A DNA stretch of 56,844 nt. It comes from Candidatus Villigracilis saccharophilus (GTDB taxonomy: Bacteria > Chloroflexota > Anaerolineae > Anaerolineales > Villigracilaceae). The notes under the pieces are model-generated. The model had not been told where the DNA came from, ran no database searches, and was given only the letters and a program-made list of their open reading frames with translations. A program made the translations under genes and the position numbers. Positions 36,798 to 45,778 of this stretch are shown here, in pieces. Position 1 is the stretch's first letter. Each line of letters opens with the position of its first letter. Where the stretch lies: assembly GCA_016709305.1 (NCBI GenBank), contig JADJNA010000028.1, forward strand, positions 1 through 56,844, read 5' to 3'.

Positions 36798-37820
36798 TCA
36801 CACTTGCCTGCTTCTATCCTTCAATGAGCGTAGGCGCGCTTCGGCAAGACCGGGCATCACATCCAGCGGATAGAAAGGTCCGCTGCCTTCTATCGTAAGC
36901 GAAGCGGAAACACTTCCATGCAGCCCCGCCATTAAAGGATCGTTCGTTATTTGCAGTCCGGCTAAAAATCCGCCGCAATAGGCGTCGCCAATCCCGGTCA
37001 TATCTGCGACCCGCGCTGAATAAGCGGGCACTTCATAGCGGTGGTTTCCCGCCGCGTCGTAGATCATCTGTCCGTGCGTGCCGCGTTTGATGACAACGAT
37101 CTGCGGACCATACTCACTGGTCTTGCGCGCCATCTCCCACAGGTCATTGGTCTCGCCCCAGAAGAGCGCGCGCATTTCCTCTTCTGACGGGAGGAAGACC
37201 GTGACGCCCTGCAGGACGATCCGCAGCTCGCGCCAAAAGCCGGGCATCATATAGCCGGCTGACGGGTCCAGGCTGACGGTCTGGTTTGACCCACCCTTGA
37301 AGAGGCTGACCATCTGGCTCTGGCTGACAAAGTCAAAGGGGCAGAGATGCACATAACGGACATTCCAGTATTCTTTTGGAACATCCAGCGCGGCGGGTGA
37401 AGAAGGTTCAGGTTTGCGCGAATCTTTGCGCAATGGGTCTGGCGCTTGATACCCAAGCAGTGATTTGGGAAAAGTAAGCTGACGGCGCGCAAAATGTGAG
37501 ACCACGTTTGAATGACTGCGTTCATGAGTCTCGTTGTAAGCCACGAACGCGCGTAGGTCCATATTTTGCGGGTCACGGACGGTCAGAATGCCGCGCGTAT
37601 CAAATCCGCGCGCATCGAGATCACGCAGCCACTGATGCGGATAATCTTCACCGACCCGCCCGACCAGCCCGGCAGCCTGATCCCAGACAGCCAGCCCGCC
37701 CGCAGCATACAGCAAACTTCCACCGGGCGTATCCAAAAGCGGATGCCCCAATCCCGGTGGAGGCAGAATATATTCGCGATTGAGCTTGCCCACGATCACA
37801 AAAGTCGGCTGTGTGGTCAT
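36798..37820 (-). CDS. PfkB family carbohydrate kinase
   Basis: The 340 residues show the ribokinase-like start (FVIVGKLNREYILPP, with GGSLLYAAGGLAVW) and the ATP-site signature MTGIGDAYCGGFLAGL, whose Asp is the catalytic base; the usual Thr-Gly-Ala-Gly-Asp reads Thr-Gly-Ile-Gly-Asp. The substrate could be a sugar, sugar phosphate or nucleoside. Residues around the middle (FLPSEEEMRALF) fit the family lid. It lies 6 nt after Tag on the minus strand. Confidence 0.88.
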   Translation of the reverse strand: MTTQPTFVIVGKLNREYILPPPGLGHPLLDTPGGSLLYAAGGLAVWDQAAGLVGRVGEDYPHQWLRDLDARGFDTRGILTVRDPQNMDLRAFVAYNETHERSHSNVVSHFARRQLTFPKSLLGYQAPDPLRKDSRKPEPSSPAALDVPKEYWNVRYVHLCPFDFVSQSQMVSLFKGGSNQTVSLDPSAGYMMPGFWRELRIVLQGVTVFLPSEEEMRALFWGETNDLWEMARKTSEYGPQIVVIKRGTHGQMIYDAAGNHRYEVPAYSARVADMTGIGDAYCGGFLAGLQITNDPLMAGLHGSVSASLTIEGSGPFYPLDVMPGLAEARLRSLKDRSRQV

Positions 37821-37826
37821 GATGGA

Positions 37827-38372
37827 TTATTTTCGCATCCAGGCCGGGCGCAGACTCGCCACCTTCCGATAGACAGGGCATTGCTCCTCGTGCGCTCCGC
37901 TCAAATAACCAGTGGACATCAGGAATTCGTTGACGATCTCGCCGCCGGTGAACACAAAAGTTTTCTTAAACAATTTTGTCCACTCTTCTTTTGTAAGCGG
38001 ATGATGCGCGTCCAGCCAGCCTTTGAATGAACCAAAATCCTTCTTTAACCCGAGTATCTTCTGCGCGTTGACGATGGCCGCGTTGACCTTTAATCTATTT
38101 CGAATAATACCCGCATCCGCAAGCAGCCGTTCACGGTCTTTTTCATTGTATTTTGCGACTTTTTCTATTTTGAAATTATCATAGGCGTTGCGGAAATTGT
38201 CGGCCTTCTTCAGGATCGTGATCCAGGAGAGCCCGGCCTGATTGATCTCAAGCACAAGCCTCTCAAACAGTTCATCATCACCGCTTAATGGGAATCCGTA
38301 TTGAGTATCGTGATAATCCCTATTAAAAGTATCTTCAGGATGAGCGTTGCAGTATTCGCAATAAGTTGCCAT
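37827..38372 (-). CDS. tag: DNA-3-methyladenine glycosylase I
   Basis: Tag excises 3-methyladenine from alkylated DNA. The 181 residues have the family's zinc ligands: a Cys near the N-terminus (Cys5 or Cys8), His21 in YHDTQYG, and His161/Cys165 in GAHEEQCPVYRKV. Conserved pocket residues appear in EINQAGLSWITILKK and DAGIIRNRLKVNAAI. The family normally has the Gly-Leu-Ser-Trp block seen here. It precedes the PfkB gene by 6 nt, but a functional link is not implied. Confidence 0.94.
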   Translation of the reverse strand: MATYCEYCNAHPEDTFNRDYHDTQYGFPLSGDDELFERLVLEINQAGLSWITILKKADNFRNAYDNFKIEKVAKYNEKDRERLLADAGIIRNRLKVNAAIVNAQKILGLKKDFGSFKGWLDAHHPLTKEEWTKLFKKTFVFTGGEIVNEFLMSTGYLSGAHEEQCPVYRKVASLRPAWMRK

Positions 38373-38409
38373 GGTAAGCCTGTCAAGTAGTGCTTTTTGT
38401 CTTCAACAA

Positions 38410-39516
38410 TTATCCAACCACGCGTATCTCTCTCGGCATATCCGATAAACATTCCGCGCCTGTCTCGGTGATGACGACATTGTCTTCAATACGCACGCCA
38501 TTGCGGCCGGTCAGATAGATGCCGGGCTCCACAGTGTACGCCATACCGGGCTCAAGCAGTTGCATATTGTCGCCGCGCATATACGGGTCTTCGTGACCTT
38601 CCATGCCGATGCCGTGACCGGTGCGGTGCGTGAAATATTTTCCGTAACCAGATCTCTCAATGACCTCGCGCGCGGCCTTGTCCACATCCGCGCACGGAAC
38701 ACCGGGCCCGCCTGCGGCACGGCCGGCGGCATTTGATTCCTGAACGATCTTGTGTATCTTTTGACATTCGTCATCCACCTCGCCCACAGCGAAGGTGCGC
38801 GTCAGGTCAGAGATATAACCCTCATATGCAGCTCCCCAGTCCACGACCAAAAGATCGCCCGCCTGCAATCTCCTTTCAGAAGGTGAAGCATGCGGATTCG
38901 CGGCATTGGGTCCGCCCGAAACGATGGGCGCAAAGGGGAATTCGGAATCGGAGCCATTCTTCAACAATTGCATCACCAACTCGGATGACAATTCGCGCTC
39001 GGTCATTCCCATCTTTATTAATGGGATGGTCGCCTCCAACGCATCCTGCGCGATCTTCACGGCGCGGCGCATCAGGTCAACTTCAGCCTTGTCTTTCTTC
39101 AAACGCAGCATGGATAAAACCTCACTCGCATCGGGGAATTCCGCTTCCGGCGCGCCTGTTTTTACGTGGCCAAACTCCAGCAACCGCAATTGACGCGGCT
39201 CCACGCCGATGCGCTTCCCATCCAGCCCCAAAAGCTGGGCTGCTTTACGAAAAGCATCTCCCCACTCTGAGGGATTCTCACCGAATGCGACAGCCTGCAC
39301 TTTGTATGGGAAGAGATCCATTTTGGGCAGCTCAAGCTCCGGCAGCACAAGTACAGGGTCCCGGCCGGGTGCAACGAACAAAACAACAGGCCGTTCCATG
39401 AGATGAAAACGCAGGCCGGTCAAATAGGTCAGCGTGGGACCGGGATTTAGAATAACCGCATCCAGGTTCGAGGTCCGCAGTGAAGCGGTGAGATTGTTGA
39501 GGCGCGCAAGTGTCAT
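38410..39516 (-). CDS. M24 family aminopeptidase (Xaa-Pro type)
   Basis: The 368 residues have the N-terminal creatinase/prolidase domain and the pita-bread catalytic domain. The five metal ligands are in place: Asp in DWGAAYEGYISDLTR (two Asp), His in HRTGHGIGMEGHE, Glu in VEPGIYLTG and Glu in GVRIEDNVVI. Such enzymes remove a residue before proline. A GGAG ribosome site stands before the ATG. The SDR gene is 9 nt upstream on the same strand, so the pair is likely co-transcribed. Confidence 0.94.
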   Translation of the reverse strand: MTLARLNNLTASLRTSNLDAVILNPGPTLTYLTGLRFHLMERPVVLFVAPGRDPVLVLPELELPKMDLFPYKVQAVAFGENPSEWGDAFRKAAQLLGLDGKRIGVEPRQLRLLEFGHVKTGAPEAEFPDASEVLSMLRLKKDKAEVDLMRRAVKIAQDALEATIPLIKMGMTERELSSELVMQLLKNGSDSEFPFAPIVSGGPNAANPHASPSERRLQAGDLLVVDWGAAYEGYISDLTRTFAVGEVDDECQKIHKIVQESNAAGRAAGGPGVPCADVDKAAREVIERSGYGKYFTHRTGHGIGMEGHEDPYMRGDNMQLLEPGMAYTVEPGIYLTGRNGVRIEDNVVITETGAECLSDMPREIRVVG

Positions 39517-39525
39517 GTCAGTCTC

Positions 39526-40335
39526 CTAATCCAGTTTATGATTTTTTTTCGAGAACACGTATAAGATCCCATCCACTACGACGGGGAAAAGCATATCAAA
39601 AGTGGTGACGAGGCGAAACCACCACGGAATGACGAGACTGCGGCGCGGGCGTTTGGCGACATCCAGCACGCGGCGCGCAACATATGCAGAGGTCATGCGC
39701 GAGCTGAAAGATTTTCGAACCGAACCATAGGTTCGACTCTTCCCGATATGCTGGCCAAATTCCGTCGCAGCGGGACCGGGATATATTCCGCTGACCTTAA
39801 TGCCCAAAGGCGCAACTTCGCGCCGCAGCGCGTCGGTGAAAGCGCGCGCGCCGTGTTTGCTGGCGGCATAACTTGTGATGAGCGGCGATGCGATCAGCCC
39901 GGCCACTGAAACCATGTTGATGATATGACCTTCGCGGCGCTTCAACATGTGGGGCAGCACGGTGCGCGTAACTTGCATGAGCGCGGTTAAGTTAACCTCC
40001 ACCAGCATGGCAATATCGCGCTCCAACGAATGCTTCTCGAACCAATCCACCCGCCCAATGCCGGCGTTATTAAAGAGGATGTCTATTTGGCCGTAAATAT
40101 CCAGCGCAGACTTCACCATCTCATCCACGTCAGCCGTATTGGTTATATCGACCGGGATGGCAATTGCCTCACCACCCGCATTTTGAATTTTTTGCGCGAG
40201 GTCTTGCAATCGGTCAATGCGGCGCGCGGCAAGGATAACCCTGCAGCCTGCCTGGGCAAAGAGCAGCGCGGCATCTTCTCCAAAGCCAGAGGATGCGCCG
40301 GTGATGAGGACAACTTTGTTTTTCAAATTTGGCAT
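39526..40335 (-). CDS. Short-chain dehydrogenase/reductase
   Basis: The 269-residue Rossmann protein has the classical SDR motifs: TGASSGFG cofactor loop, DITN, NNAGIGR, the catalytic Ser in NMVSVAGLI, YAASKHGARAF with Tyr and Lys, and the PGPAATEF region. The C-terminal hydrophobic stretch (LVIPWWFRLVTTFDMLFPVVV) resembles that of DltE/Sco-like membrane-associated SDRs. Substrate and cofactor specificity are unknown. It lies beside the M24 gene. Confidence 0.92.
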   Translation of the reverse strand: MPNLKNKVVLITGASSGFGEDAALLFAQAGCRVILAARRIDRLQDLAQKIQNAGGEAIAIPVDITNTADVDEMVKSALDIYGQIDILFNNAGIGRVDWFEKHSLERDIAMLVEVNLTALMQVTRTVLPHMLKRREGHIINMVSVAGLIASPLITSYAASKHGARAFTDALRREVAPLGIKVSGIYPGPAATEFGQHIGKSRTYGSVRKSFSSRMTSAYVARRVLDVAKRPRRSLVIPWWFRLVTTFDMLFPVVVDGILYVFSKKNHKLD

Positions 40336-40372
40336 GAACGGATTATTCCAATACGTATCGTGTTGATTGTTT

Positions 40373-40451
40373 AACGCGAACTACACTAATTGATGAATTT
40401 CTCGAATTGATTAAAAAATCGCGTAATTCGCTCATTCGCCACATTCGCGTT
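40373..40451. repeat. Intergenic repeat with AACGCGAA ends
   Basis: A 79-nt unit with perfect 8-base inverted ends AACGCGAA and TTCGCGTT. Inside, AATTCG/CGAATT-type words alternate (TCTCGAATTGATT, CGCGTAATTCGC). It lies between lon and SDR genes and looks like a dispersed palindromic element; no open frame. Confidence 0.55.
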
Positions 40452-40485
40452 GAAGATTTATACGGTGGTGAAAATAATAAAAAGA

Positions 40486-40516
40486 GTGACGCAGGTAATT
40501 TTATCACCCGCGCCAC
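40486..40516 (-). terminator. Terminator after lon
   Basis: On the minus strand GTGGCGCGGGT pairs with ACCTGCGTCAC (with G-U pairs), followed by TCTTTTTA. Confidence 0.7.
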
Positions 40517-40553
40517 CTTGAAAAGCCATTGCTATGAAATCAGGAAATTAGTA

Positions 40554-43028
40554 CTACTCTTCCTGACTTTCCTCCCGCGCATGTTTCTTTGGGCGCGGCG
40601 GTTCAACAGTTACCTTGTCAGAAAGCGCGATCGCCAGCACATCATCCATGTGCTTGATCGGAATGATCTTCAATTCAGACCTGGCGGTCTTGGGGAGTTC
40701 CATCAGATCCTTCATGTTCTTTTCCGGAAGCAGGACGGTCTTCAACCCGGCACGATGCGCGGCGAGAACCTTCTCGCGCACGCCGCCGATCGGGAGTATA
40801 CGCCCGCGCAGGGTGATCTCGCCGGTCATGCCCACGTGACGCAGTACAGCCCGCCCGGTCAAGGCGGAGATGATGGCTGTCGCGATGGTAATTCCCGCCG
40901 ATGGGCCATCCTTCGGAATGCCGCCTTCGGGCATGTGGATGTGAATATCCAGGCGCTCGAACACATCCAGTTCAATTTTCAACGCGGCTGAACGTGACTT
41001 GATGTATGTCAGCGCGGCGTGAGCCGATTCCTGCATCACCTCACCCATTTGACCGGTCATCTGCATGCTGCCTTTGCCTTCAAGGATCGCGACCTCGACA
41101 GACATGATCTCACCGCCGGTTTCAGTCCACGCGAGGCTGGTGGCGACGCCCACTTCATCAGTGCGCCCCGCTTCAGATTGAAAGACCTGCTGCGGACCGA
41201 GCAATTTCTCGATCATATCTGGCGCAATGGAGGTGGGATATTTCTTGCCTTCCGCTTTCAGGCGCGCCACCTTGCGGCTCACGCGTCCGATCTCGCGCTC
41301 CAAATTACGCACACCCGCTTCATATGTATATTCACGGATGATGCGCTGTAATGCAGCGGGCTCGAACACCAAACCGAGATTATCAATTCCATTCTCTTCG
41401 ATCTGGCGCGGAATGAGATAGCGGTTCGCGATCTCTACCTTTTCCTCTTCAATATAGCCGGGGAATTCGATCACCTCCATACGATCCAACAACGGAGATG
41501 GAATATTTCCCAATGAATTAGCGGTGGTCACGAACATGACCTTGGACAGATCAAATGGCAGTTCAAGATAGTGATCGCTAAAGGAATGATTCTGCTCGGG
41601 GTCGAGCACTTCAAGCATGGCTGAAGCGGGATCGCCTCTAAAGTCAGAATACAGCTTGTCAATTTCATCCAGCATAAAGAGCGGATTTGCCGTGCCGGCG
41701 CGCTTCATCGTTTGAAGAATGCGCCCGGGCAAAGCGCCGATGTATGTGCGGCGATGTCCGCGGATCTCGGCTTCATCACGCACGCCGCCCAGCGAGACAC
41801 GCACGAACTTGCGTCCCAGCGCATCCGCGATGGAACGGCCTAATGAAGTCTTGCCAACTCCGGGCGGCCCGACAAAACACAGGATCGGCTGGCGTTCCTT
41901 CTTTGGTTTGAGTGAACGCACGGCGATATATTCAAGAATTCTTTCCTTAGCCTTCTTCAAGCCATAATGATCGCGCTCAAGGATCTTCGCGGCATTCTTA
42001 ACATCCAAATTATCCGGCGTGGAACTGCTCCAGGGCAGGTCAACGATCCAATCAACATACGTGCGGATCATGCCCACTTCGGGAGACATCGGCGGCATTT
42101 GATTCAACCGCTCCAATTCCTTCAACGCCACCTTCTTTGCTTCTTCCGGAAGGTTGGCGGCTTCCACCTTTTTCTTTAAGTCGGAGGCATCGCGCGAGAA
42201 AACATCGCCTTCGCCCAATTCCGTCTGGATCTGTTTCATCTGTTCGCGCAGATAGAACTCGCGCTGACTCTTATCCACTTCATTCTGCACACGCGAATGG
42301 ATCTCGTCTTCCAGTTCAAGCACGTCCACTTCCTGCGCCAGAATATTATTCAACAACCCCAAACGCGCCTTGGGATCAAGGATAAGCAGCAGACGCAATT
42401 TTGACTCATAGGTTAATGAAAGCGAAGTGGAGATCATATCGGAAAGCCAGCCGGGTTCCGAAATGTTCAACGCGAATAAATGCGCTTCTTCGGGAATCGA
42501 GCGGTCCAGCTGCACACAGCGTTCAAACAGGCTCAGCGCGGAACGCATCAACGCCTGCGTTTGCCTGTCCGCCACTTGCGGCTCGTTGACCACGCGCGCG
42601 CGTACTTTTAGATACGGTTTGGTATGAATGAACTCAACGATCTCAACCCGTTTGCGCCCCTGCACCAGCGCAGAACGCGAGCCATCGGGCATGCTCAATA
42701 AACGACCAACCGCCATTTCCACGCCGATCGGTAAAAAATCACTTACACCGGGCTCATCCAGTTCGGAATCTTTTTGGGTTAACCCAATTACAGTTTGCTC
42801 TTTTTGCTGTGCCGCCTGAACAGCCAGCAGAGAAGCCTCGCGCCCGACAAAGATCGGCGAAACCATGCGCGGGAAAATGACCATGTCGCGCAATGGCAGC
42901 ACCACGGCCTCGATCAGCCCGTCAGCGTTCGGCTCCATATTCGGGACACGATACAGTTCCTCGGTCCGTTGCGACAGCGTCAGGTCAAAATTATCTTCTT
43001 CTTCGTTCCAGTCAGATTGATGATTCAT
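40554..43028 (-). CDS. lon: ATP-dependent protease Lon
   Basis: Lon degrades damaged and regulatory proteins. The 824 residues give an N-terminal substrate domain, an AAA+ module with Walker A GPPGVGKTSLGRS and Walker B FMLDEIDKL, and a C-terminal Ser-Lys protease domain with Ser in PKDGPSAGITIA and Lys in GGVREKVLAAHRAG. The start codon overlaps the folC stop (ATGA), so translation of lon is coupled to folC, an unusual neighbour. The acidic C-terminus (ESQEE) is short. Confidence 0.97.
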   Translation of the reverse strand: MNHQSDWNEEEDNFDLTLSQRTEELYRVPNMEPNADGLIEAVVLPLRDMVIFPRMVSPIFVGREASLLAVQAAQQKEQTVIGLTQKDSELDEPGVSDFLPIGVEMAVGRLLSMPDGSRSALVQGRKRVEIVEFIHTKPYLKVRARVVNEPQVADRQTQALMRSALSLFERCVQLDRSIPEEAHLFALNISEPGWLSDMISTSLSLTYESKLRLLLILDPKARLGLLNNILAQEVDVLELEDEIHSRVQNEVDKSQREFYLREQMKQIQTELGEGDVFSRDASDLKKKVEAANLPEEAKKVALKELERLNQMPPMSPEVGMIRTYVDWIVDLPWSSSTPDNLDVKNAAKILERDHYGLKKAKERILEYIAVRSLKPKKERQPILCFVGPPGVGKTSLGRSIADALGRKFVRVSLGGVRDEAEIRGHRRTYIGALPGRILQTMKRAGTANPLFMLDEIDKLYSDFRGDPASAMLEVLDPEQNHSFSDHYLELPFDLSKVMFVTTANSLGNIPSPLLDRMEVIEFPGYIEEEKVEIANRYLIPRQIEENGIDNLGLVFEPAALQRIIREYTYEAGVRNLEREIGRVSRKVARLKAEGKKYPTSIAPDMIEKLLGPQQVFQSEAGRTDEVGVATSLAWTETGGEIMSVEVAILEGKGSMQMTGQMGEVMQESAHAALTYIKSRSAALKIELDVFERLDIHIHMPEGGIPKDGPSAGITIATAIISALTGRAVLRHVGMTGEITLRGRILPIGGVREKVLAAHRAGLKTVLLPEKNMKDLMELPKTARSELKIIPIKHMDDVLAIALSDKVTVEPPRPKKHAREESQEE

Positions 43029-44362
43029 TTAATATTTTTCCATGCAGACATGACTTCCGCGGTGACAAACATGCTCCCAGCGGATAAGACAATGCTACCA
43101 TCTTTTGATGACAATTCCAGCGCCCGCGTCAATGCGGATTTGACAGGAGTGACCGCTTCCGATTCAACCCCGGCCTGCTCGGCCAACTGTTGAATTTTCT
43201 CCACTTCAAGCGCGCGCGGATGATCGGCGCGCGTAACAATAACTTTCTCGATCTTCGATTTCAACTCCGCGAACATGCCGGGGATGTTCTTATCTTCCGA
43301 AGCGCCGAAGATGAGATAAACCTTTTTGCCGGGGAAATATATTTCAAGAGTTTCGCTCAACTTCGCGAAAGAATCCTGGTTATGCGCCGAGTCGAAGATC
43401 ACGGGCGGATTGCGCCGCGCAATCTCAAAGCGGGCGCGCCATTGTACTTGAGAAAAGCCTTTTTGTATCTGTTCGTCCGTGATGGGAATCACGCTGACTT
43501 TCAAGGCTGTATAAGCAGTGGCTGCGTTTTCGATCTGATGATTTCCGAGCAAGGGAATTTGCAATTTGACCATAGACCGCGGAGCGTTTCCCACCGTCGA
43601 CTGTCCACTGTCCACCGTCAGTGTTTGTCCCTCCAAAGATGACACGATCAACTCAAAATTTACGTCGCGCCCGACCAAGGTTATCGCTGAATGCTTAAGT
43701 GCGGCTACACGCTCCAAAACCGCGAGCGATTCATCCTTCTGTGGCGACGAAACCACAGGTACGCCATCTTTGATGATGCCAGCCTTCTCACCCGCGATCA
43801 ATGTCAGGGTATTTCCCAACACAGCAGTATGGTCATAGGATAATGAAGTGATGACCGAAACCTTGGGCGTGACAATATTGGTCGCATCCAGCCGCCCACC
43901 CAGACCCACTTCAAAGACCGCCGCGTTGACTCCATATTTTCCAAACGCCAGAAATGCCAGCGCGGTGGTAATTTCGAAGGTTGTCAACTTTTCGATCTTT
44001 GCAACATGCGGTTTGATCTCTTCCACCAACTCGATCAACTGCTCATGCGAGATCGGTGCACCATTAATTTGAATTCTCTCTGTGTAATCCAGCAGGTGCG
44101 GTGACGTGTACAGACCGACCGAATACCCCGCCGCCTGCAAAGCCGCCGCACTCAGCGCAGACGTGGACCCCTTGCCCTTCGTGCCTGCCACATGGATTAT
44201 TGGATACTTAATCTGCGGGTTGCCCAACGACTCCATCAACGCGAACATACGGCCAAGGTTGAAGTCCGCCTTGGCGAGTTCGGACGAATGTTTCAGGCTA
44301 TAATCCACGAAAGAATATAGGTAATCAAGGGCGTTGTTATAGTGATTTCCAATCTCAGTCAT
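43025..44362 (-). CDS. folC: Folylpolyglutamate synthase / dihydrofolate synthase
   Basis: FolC adds glutamate residues to folates and, in many bacteria, makes dihydrofolate. The roughly 445-residue protein has the P-loop GTKGKGSTSA, the ligase signature GLYTSPHLLDYTERI, the ATP-grasp-like Mur-type middle domain, and the C-terminal glutamate-binding domain (FDSAHNQDSF, FGASEDKNI). I use the ATG at 44362 because the earlier in-frame codons are not FolC-like. TACAAT sits 7 nt before this ATG with no ribosome site, suggesting a leaderless mRNA. Its stop overlaps the lon start by four bases. Confidence 0.93.
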   Translation of the reverse strand: MTEIGNHYNNALDYLYSFVDYSLKHSSELAKADFNLGRMFALMESLGNPQIKYPIIHVAGTKGKGSTSALSAAALQAAGYSVGLYTSPHLLDYTERIQINGAPISHEQLIELVEEIKPHVAKIEKLTTFEITTALAFLAFGKYGVNAAVFEVGLGGRLDATNIVTPKVSVITSLSYDHTAVLGNTLTLIAGEKAGIIKDGVPVVSSPQKDESLAVLERVAALKHSAITLVGRDVNFELIVSSLEGQTLTVDSGQSTVGNAPRSMVKLQIPLLGNHQIENAATAYTALKVSVIPITDEQIQKGFSQVQWRARFEIARRNPPVIFDSAHNQDSFAKLSETLEIYFPGKKVYLIFGASEDKNIPGMFAELKSKIEKVIVTRADHPRALEVEKIQQLAEQAGVESEAVTPVKSALTRALELSSKDGSIVLSAGSMFVTAEVMSAWKNIK

Positions 44363-44466
44363 ATAAGAGATTGTAAAACGTAATCTGTAATTCGTAAACT
44401 TATAAATGCAATGTCGCGGACTAAAGTTCCCAATCCAAAATCGCAAATCAAAAATCATAAATTCCC

Positions 44467-44748
44467 ATGCTCGCCACTCTCACCATCCACCTGCATCTTC
44501 CTACTTGTTCTTCCCTCAAAGAAAAGCGCGGAAGGATCAAGCCGCTGATCTCGCGTTTGCATCGCGAGTTCAATGTCTCTGTGGCGGAGATGGATTTGCA
44601 GGATAAATGGCAGGAGACGGTAATCACGTGTGCCATAGTCAATTCGGATGCGGTGACTTTGCAACAGTCCCTGCAAAGTGTGGCAAAATGGGTGGAAGCA
44701 AATTGGGAAGACGGCCAGATCATTGATGAGAAAATAGAAATAATCTGA
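44467..44748 (+). CDS. DUF503 family protein
   Basis: The 93-residue protein is the standard length for DUF503 and has its hallmark beta-hairpin and helix segment HLPTCSSLKEKRGRIKPLISRL, followed by FNVSVAEMDLQDKWQETVITCAIV. Members are small ferredoxin-like fold proteins, and in several genomes stand near rbfA and infB; a ribosome link is only an association. It is divergent from folC and its stop codon lies directly next to a palindromic repeat (44749-44831). Confidence 0.88.
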   Translation: MLATLTIHLHLPTCSSLKEKRGRIKPLISRLHREFNVSVAEMDLQDKWQETVITCAIVNSDAVTLQQSLQSVAKWVEANWEDGQIIDEKIEII

Positions 44749-44831
44749 TGTCGCTGCGAGCGTTCTTTGGTAAGCAGTCTCCTGTTAAAGATGAGATTGC
44801 TTCGGCAATAGAACATCGCCTCGCAACGACA
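44749..44831. repeat. GTCGCTGCGAG palindromic repeat, copy 1
   Basis: An 83-nt element with inverted ends TGTCGCTGCGAG and CTCGCAACGACA (11 of 12 match). Its middle holds AGATGAGATTGCTTCGGCAA. It begins exactly at the DUF503 stop codon. A second copy lies at 45650-45759. Confidence 0.65.
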
Positions 44832-44852
44832 TATAAATATAAGGAGGCATAA

Positions 44853-45644
44853 ATGGACTTAAGATTGAAGAACAAACGCGCACTCGTGACCGGCTCGTCG
44901 CGCGGACTTGGGTATGCTACCGCGCTGGCATTGGCCAAGGAAGGCTGTAAGGTTGCCATCAACGGGCGGGATGAGGCGAAGATAAAAGCTGTTGCGGAAA
45001 AGATGAGCAGGGAATCAAGCGCTCAGGTCATTGGGCTGGTTGGCGATGTCGGTTTGACCGACGTCCCTGAAACATTGATCCAGCAAACTGTGGATGCGTT
45101 TGGTGGTTTGGATATTCTCATCACCAACGCGGGCGGTCCTCCACCCGGCTCGATCGACTCGCTCGATGAAACCGCGTGGCAAAAGGGTGTAGATCTGTGT
45201 TTGATGCTGCATGTCCGTCTCATTAAAGCAGCGCTTCCATATTTAAGAAAATCAGATGCGGCCAGTGTACTGACGGTTACATCCATGTCCGTCAAACAAC
45301 CGATTGCGAATTTGCTTTTATCGAACAGCATCCGCATGGCGACGATCGGATTAACCAAATCACTGGCGTTGGATCTCGGCAGGGAAGGCATTCGCTTCAA
45401 TTCCATACTGCCGGGCTGGACAGAGACGGAACGTGTCACAGAGTTGATGACTGCCCGGGCAACAGCGAACAGCTCAACAGTAGAGGAAGAGACGCGCAAG
45501 CAGTCGGAGCAGAGCCCGCTTGGGAGGCTGGGTCAGCCTGAGGAGTTCGCGAATGCCGCGGCATTCCTCGTCTCCCCCGCAGCTTCATATATCACCGGCG
45601 TGATGTTAAATGTGGATGGCGGGATGTATAAGGGCACGTTATAA
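44853..45644 (+). CDS. Atypical SDR-family oxidoreductase
   Basis: The 263-residue Rossmann protein has TGSSRGLGYA, NAGGPPPGS, and GWTETERV features of the family and a strong ribosome site (AAGGAGG). In the active-site block where classical SDRs read Tyr-x-x-x-Lys, this one has LSNSIRMATIGLTKSLA, so the Tyr is Ser and the Lys is Arg. The catalytic Ser region (VTSMSVKQPIANL) is conserved with this subfamily's VKQPI wording. It may be non-catalytic or use another base. It is flanked by two copies of the same palindromic repeat. Confidence 0.88.
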   Translation: MDLRLKNKRALVTGSSRGLGYATALALAKEGCKVAINGRDEAKIKAVAEKMSRESSAQVIGLVGDVGLTDVPETLIQQTVDAFGGLDILITNAGGPPPGSIDSLDETAWQKGVDLCLMLHVRLIKAALPYLRKSDAASVLTVTSMSVKQPIANLLLSNSIRMATIGLTKSLALDLGREGIRFNSILPGWTETERVTELMTARATANSSTVEEETRKQSEQSPLGRLGQPEEFANAAAFLVSPAASYITGVMLNVDGGMYKGTL

Positions 45645-45649
45645 AGTTA

Positions 45650-45759
45650 TGTCATTGCGAGCCGCTTTTTGGCGAAGCAATCCCGAACTTAAGATGAGAT
45701 TGCTCAGCGCGCTGGCGCACGACGCAAGTGTCGTCGGGAAAAACACCCTCGCAGCGACA
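45650..45759. repeat. GTCATTGCGAG palindromic repeat, copy 2
   Basis: A 110-nt element with ends TGTCATTGCGAG and CTCGCAGCGACA (10 of 12 match), plus an inner inverted pair around GCGCGCTGGCGC. It starts 5 nt after the SDR stop. Middle text AAGATGAGATTGCTC is shared with copy 1. Confidence 0.65.
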
Positions 45760-45778
45760 TAATAAAACTGGAGAAACC

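Noticed and set aside
38733..39401. 222-codon frame opposite the M24 peptidase
   Set aside because: Shadow of a well-supported gene; no homologous features.
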